In this document: positions 61,631-64,000 of the stretch, in pieces
How the letters are laid out: each line of letters begins with the position of its first letter
How positions within the stretch are numbered: position 1 is the first letter of the stretch
DNA from: Maricaulis sp.
Lineage (GTDB): Bacteria > Pseudomonadota > Alphaproteobacteria > Caulobacterales > Maricaulaceae
Direction: 5' to 3'
Length of the DNA: 64,000 bases
Assembly (NCBI RefSeq): GCF_017643475.1
Contig: NZ_JAEPNI010000001.1
Coordinates: forward strand, 1,116,001 to 1,180,000
Notes under the pieces: generated by a model
Database searches by the model: none
What the model was told of the DNA's origin: nothing
Seen by the model: the letters and a program-made list of their open reading frames with translations, nothing else
Made by a program: the position numbers and the translations under genes

Positions 61631-61648
61631 GTTTTCAATATTGAAAAC
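61631..61648 (-). promoter_or_regulatory. Perfect 18-bp palindrome at the radical-SAM operon start
   Basis: GTTTTCAATATTGAAAAC is fully self-complementary. It begins 5 nt downstream of the predicted -10 and so covers the expected transcription start, the classic place for a repressor. No regulator gene is adjacent. Confidence 0.65.
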
Positions 61649-61653
61649 AGAAA

Positions 61654-61682
61654 ATATTGTTACTATTTGTCGGGAATTTCAA
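61654..61682 (-). promoter_or_regulatory. Predicted sigma-70-type promoter of the radical-SAM operon
   Basis: On the minus strand, TTGAAA (-35, 61682-61677) is followed after 17 nt by CAATAT (-10, 61659-61654). The region is unusually AT-rich for this genome. Confidence 0.5.
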
Positions 61683-62479
61683 AATGCGAAATATTAATTG
61701 CGAAAGGCATCATATTTGTTTGCAATATGCGATTTGGGGCCTGTCAGAGCGTTGTGCTGATCATTAAGCTGGCGACAGCCTTTTCAGCCAGGTTTGCTTC
61801 CCGGCGTCACGCGAAGTGTCGCCTGCCTGTTTTCGATCGGCTTGCGTTTCGCGTCTTCCCGCTCGTTATGGTGGCTGCTCGCCCCTCATGGTCTCACACT
61901 GTGAAATACAGCTCGCTAACCCCCTCTGGAGTGGGGCGCACAGCTTCGTGCGGCTGAATAGGTTGCTTCTACTTTTGAGATTCGCGACCAGTGATGTTGC
62001 CGGGCAAGTCTATAACCTGATCGCAAGGGCAGGCCTTCTCCTACACGTCCCGGCGGTCGTGGTTCGCGGCCCGCGATCAACCATCTGAAAAAATTGGTTA
62101 AACAAGCGTTTCGGTATACGCGCGACTGCATGAGCCAGCTTGCAGAAAGCATAACTCCGAACCTGATGTACTACTCTTGGTCGAAGACACTTTCCGCGAA
62201 CCCAATTGAACAACATCGGTCAATTCGACAGACGATGACTTTGCCGACACATTGATTTGTCTGGTGTGTATACCTTCATCCAGGCCCACCACATCTGTCA
62301 GCGAGTTCACGCAAGCGGAACTGCGGCGGTGTCGCCTGGCGCTGGTCAGTTCGTTGCGGGGGGCTGCTTTTCCGGAGCGGGGCGGTGAGGCGCTATGACC
62401 TTATCAACTGCGGCAAGGGCTTTCGCCCGCGCATAATTTGATCACAATCGCGACATGTAGCGTATCGAGAGAGACACAC
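61683..62479. other. Gene-poor stretch between the radical-SAM operon and SapC
   Basis: About 800 nt without a convincing gene apart from a weak 70-codon frame listed separately. Open frames here lack ribosome sites, family resemblance and the codon bias of neighbours. The left part (to about 61740) is AT-rich promoter DNA. The middle may be decayed coding sequence. No repeat or transposase signature was seen. Confidence 0.6.
62098..62310 (-). CDS. Doubtful 70-residue Ser/Thr/Cys-containing small ORF
   Basis: A GTG-started frame upstream of the radical-SAM operon on the same strand. The last third is rich in Ser/Thr with two cysteines (STSGSELCFLQAGSCSRAYT). It resembles a ribosomal-peptide precursor in composition only. 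No ribosome-binding site is visible and codon use is mixed, so this may be chance. Confidence 0.2.
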   Translation of the reverse strand: MNSLTDVVGLDEGIHTRQINVSAKSSSVELTDVVQLGSRKVSSTKSSTSGSELCFLQAGSCSRAYTETLV

Positions 62480-63190
62480 ATGGCCCGTTATGAATTCCTG
62501 AGCAATGAAACCCACTCCGCTGTCCGGGTGACCGACCGGTTCGGTGATGATTGTGGCAGCAATGTTCACATGGTGCCGGTGTCCGTTGCAGAGCTGGCGC
62601 CCCTGGTTGCGAACTACCCGGTTTTCCTGAGCCGGGACGAGGAAACCGGTGCGTTTCTGATGACGGCGGTCCTCGGCTTTTTCGAGGGTGAAAACCTCTT
62701 CCTTGATGGCACGAAATGGGATGCGCCCTATCAACCGCTGCAGGCCCAGGTCGGGCCCTTTTCCGTGGTCGAAACCGGTGACGCCGCGAACGGACAGCTC
62801 GCAATTCGCATCGACATGGATGATCCGCGAGTGACCGAGGAGGGGGGCGAGGCCCTGTTTCTGGCGGACGGAAACCAGGCCGATTACATGAAGCGTAAGA
62901 CTGCGGTCATTTCGACGATCATCAAGGATTTGAACGCAACAGATGCCTTTGTTGCGGCCTGTCACGAGAATGATCTCCTCGATCCGATCCAGCTCCAGGT
63001 GTCGTTCAAGGACAAGTCCACTGTCCGGTTTGACGGCCTGTTTTCGATTGACCACGAAAAACTCTCGGCCCTCAGCGGTGATGCGCTGGCGAAGTTTCAT
63101 GCCGCAGGCCATCTGCGAGCGGCCTATTATATGACGGCCTCACTCGGTCAGGTTCAAAACCTGATCCGGCGCAGAAATGCCCGCCTGTAA
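62480..63190 (+). CDS. SapC-family protein
   Basis: A 236-residue cytoplasmic protein of the SapC family (PF07277). It has VPVSVAELAPLVANYPVFLS near the start, FFEGENLFLDGTKWDAPYQP (the usual GYxxENLF-like region) and LFLADGNQADYMKRKTAVIS. The biochemical role is unknown. In Caulobacterales and relatives SapC genes often lie near TonB receptors and tryptophan halogenases; none is adjacent here. GAGAG precedes ATG 62480. Confidence 0.88.
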   Translation: MARYEFLSNETHSAVRVTDRFGDDCGSNVHMVPVSVAELAPLVANYPVFLSRDEETGAFLMTAVLGFFEGENLFLDGTKWDAPYQPLQAQVGPFSVVETGDAANGQLAIRIDMDDPRVTEEGGEALFLADGNQADYMKRKTAVISTIIKDLNATDAFVAACHENDLLDPIQLQVSFKDKSTVRFDGLFSIDHEKLSALSGDALAKFHAAGHLRAAYYMTASLGQVQNLIRRRNARL

Positions 63191-63432
63191 GCGTTTCTGA
63201 CCGCCTGCCGGAACGTGTTTGACCTGTCTTCCTCCCGTTACCTGGCGGGGGAGACAGGGCCACTTCGATTGACCCGCGCCCAGTCGAGGCCGCCCACCGC
63301 GGCGCGGGCGTAGAGGGATCGATCAACGACGCCGTTTTCATCGACAACAACCATTTATCAATACGAATGCCCAACCCTGGCGCCACGGATCTCTGTTGGA
63401 TCGCGCGAGCCCGGCTCGAAGGGAGAGGCGTT

Positions 63433-64000
63433 GTGAGCAAAGCTGAACATTCCGGACAGGACCGAGCGCGGCTCGTGGAGCTCGCTGGCATGGTTTGTGT
63501 GTTGGGCGGGGCCGGCCTGATCGTCTCTGCCTCCGTCATGGGTTTCATGGGCGGGCAGGTCGTTGCCTGGCATCTGGGGCTGGCGCTGGCCGGTGGCCTT
63601 GTCCTCGTGGCGGGATTTGTCCTGCTGGCCCGGCTTCTCGTCTCGCTGCGAAAGACCTATCGCGCGGCGCGCGTGGCAGAGGGAAATACCGCATCCTTCC
63701 TGGCCAGTATGAGCCATGAATTGCGCACGCCGATGACGGGCGTGATCGGGCTGTCCGAACTGCTCATTCGGTCCGAACTCAATCCCAAACAGCAGGAACT
63801 GGCGAGCGGATTGAAAGCGGCCGGCGAGTCCATGATCTCGGTGATCAATGACGTGTTGGACATGTCCAAGATCGAAGCCGGCATGCTGGAAGTGGAGAGT
63901 ATCGACTTTGACCCGCTGGAACTTCTGGAGAGCGTTGAGCGCCTGTTCACGCCGCTGGCGGAGAAGAAAGGGCTCGAACTGTCGGTCGAGTGTCACGAGG
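63433..64000 (+). CDS. Sensor histidine kinase, N-terminal part, cut by window end
   Basis: The 189 codons present encode two membrane helices with almost no periplasmic loop (LAGMVCVLGGAGLIVSASVM and HLGLALAGGLVLVAGFVLLA), then a HisKA domain with H-box FLASMSHELRTPMTGVIG (His95) and the start of the ATPase linker. The lack of a sensor domain suggests detection in or near the membrane, or a hybrid kinase with a downstream receiver. GTG 63433 follows GGGAGAGG; an in-frame ATG 63367 is possible. Confidence 0.88.
   Translation, partial: MSKAEHSGQDRARLVELAGMVCVLGGAGLIVSASVMGFMGGQVVAWHLGLALAGGLVLVAGFVLLARLLVSLRKTYRAARVAEGNTASFLASMSHELRTPMTGVIGLSELLIRSELNPKQQELASGLKAAGESMISVINDVLDMSKIEAGMLEVESIDFDPLELLESVERLFTPLAEKKGLELSVECHE

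Noticed and set aside
61816-62088. 90-codon plus-strand frame in the gene-poor stretch
   Set aside because: Sequence composition and codon use look random; no ribosome site. Considered as a transposase remnant, but no motif supports that.
63239-63355. 38-codon minus-strand frame between SapC and the last kinase
   Set aside because: No ribosome-binding site or family resemblance; too short to support.

Overview
The window reads as chromosomal DNA of a GC-rich alphaproteobacterium, most likely a marine, stalked or prosthecate type near Maricaulis/Hyphomonadaceae. The lineage inference rests on gene content: a DUF4175/TIGR02302 protein, an MJ0042 zinc-ribbon gene divergent from ftsE-ftsX-ydcF-plsC, PhaR with an acetoacetyl-CoA reductase, a twin-transmembrane protein near a PduO-type adenosyltransferase and etfBA, a TonB receptor/phytase pair, SapC, and a palindromic CtrA-type box. 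No species can be fixed from the sequence alone.

Layout. 1-5.1 kb: the start of an RluD-type pseudouridine synthase, a Tat-exported PhoD phosphatase, an orphan immunity-like gene followed by a 448-bp non-coding element with RAYT/REP-type inverted ends, and a MarR/S41-protease pair. 5.1-10.9 kb: folE, cysS, two small unknown genes, a NifU-like scaffold, yidD and thrS. 10.9-17.3 kb: surface polysaccharide genes (O-antigen ligase, two GT2 transferases, an ArnT-like GT39) with an HMG-CoA lyase behind the GT39 gene. 17.3-20.5 kb: hairpin repeats, two overlapping small genes under a CtrA-type box, phaR, phbB and a DUF4908 gene. 20.5-28.6 kb: DUF985 cupin, gloB, a methyltransferase, hisC, then ftsE-ftsX-ydcF-plsC-DUF2125 with a divergent zinc-ribbon gene. 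28.6-29.6 kb: an ankyrin gene between two nearly identical 168-bp direct repeats. 29.7-34.7 kb: DUF4175, an LptM-like small lipoprotein (overlapping argH, easily missed), argH and a TlpA-type thioredoxin. 34.9-41.6 kb: TonB receptor, phytase, 7TM-AraC regulator and amidohydrolase. 41.6-46.2 kb: etfBA with an upstream palindrome, yceI, a corrinoid adenosyltransferase, a serine hydrolase and a twin-TM protein. 46.2-58.5 kb: a mix of housekeeping and unknown genes (Rieske oxygenase, gluQRS, esterase, HNH nuclease, yjbQ, hybrid kinase, LytM peptidase, panD, SIMPL, YkgJ). 58.5-61.7 kb: tRNA-Ile(CAT), then a three-gene operon on the minus strand. 61.7-64 kb: an AT-rich gene-poor stretch, SapC, and the start of a second sensor kinase cut by the window edge.

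The most striking locus is 58725-61578. A SPASM radical-SAM enzyme, a 134-residue Tat-signal protein with a single cysteine and a perfect AAGGAGG ribosome site, and an alpha-toroid (terpene-cyclase-like) protein are packed with gaps of 22 and 3 nt. A consensus-like promoter precedes them, with a perfect 18-bp palindrome over the predicted transcription start. This looks like a post-translational modification system in which the small exported protein is the radical-SAM substrate. I recognise no named family for the set.

Most start codons were moved downstream of the longest open frame, using ribosome-binding sites, signal peptides and family N-termini. Functions are inferred from motifs read by eye; no database search was run.
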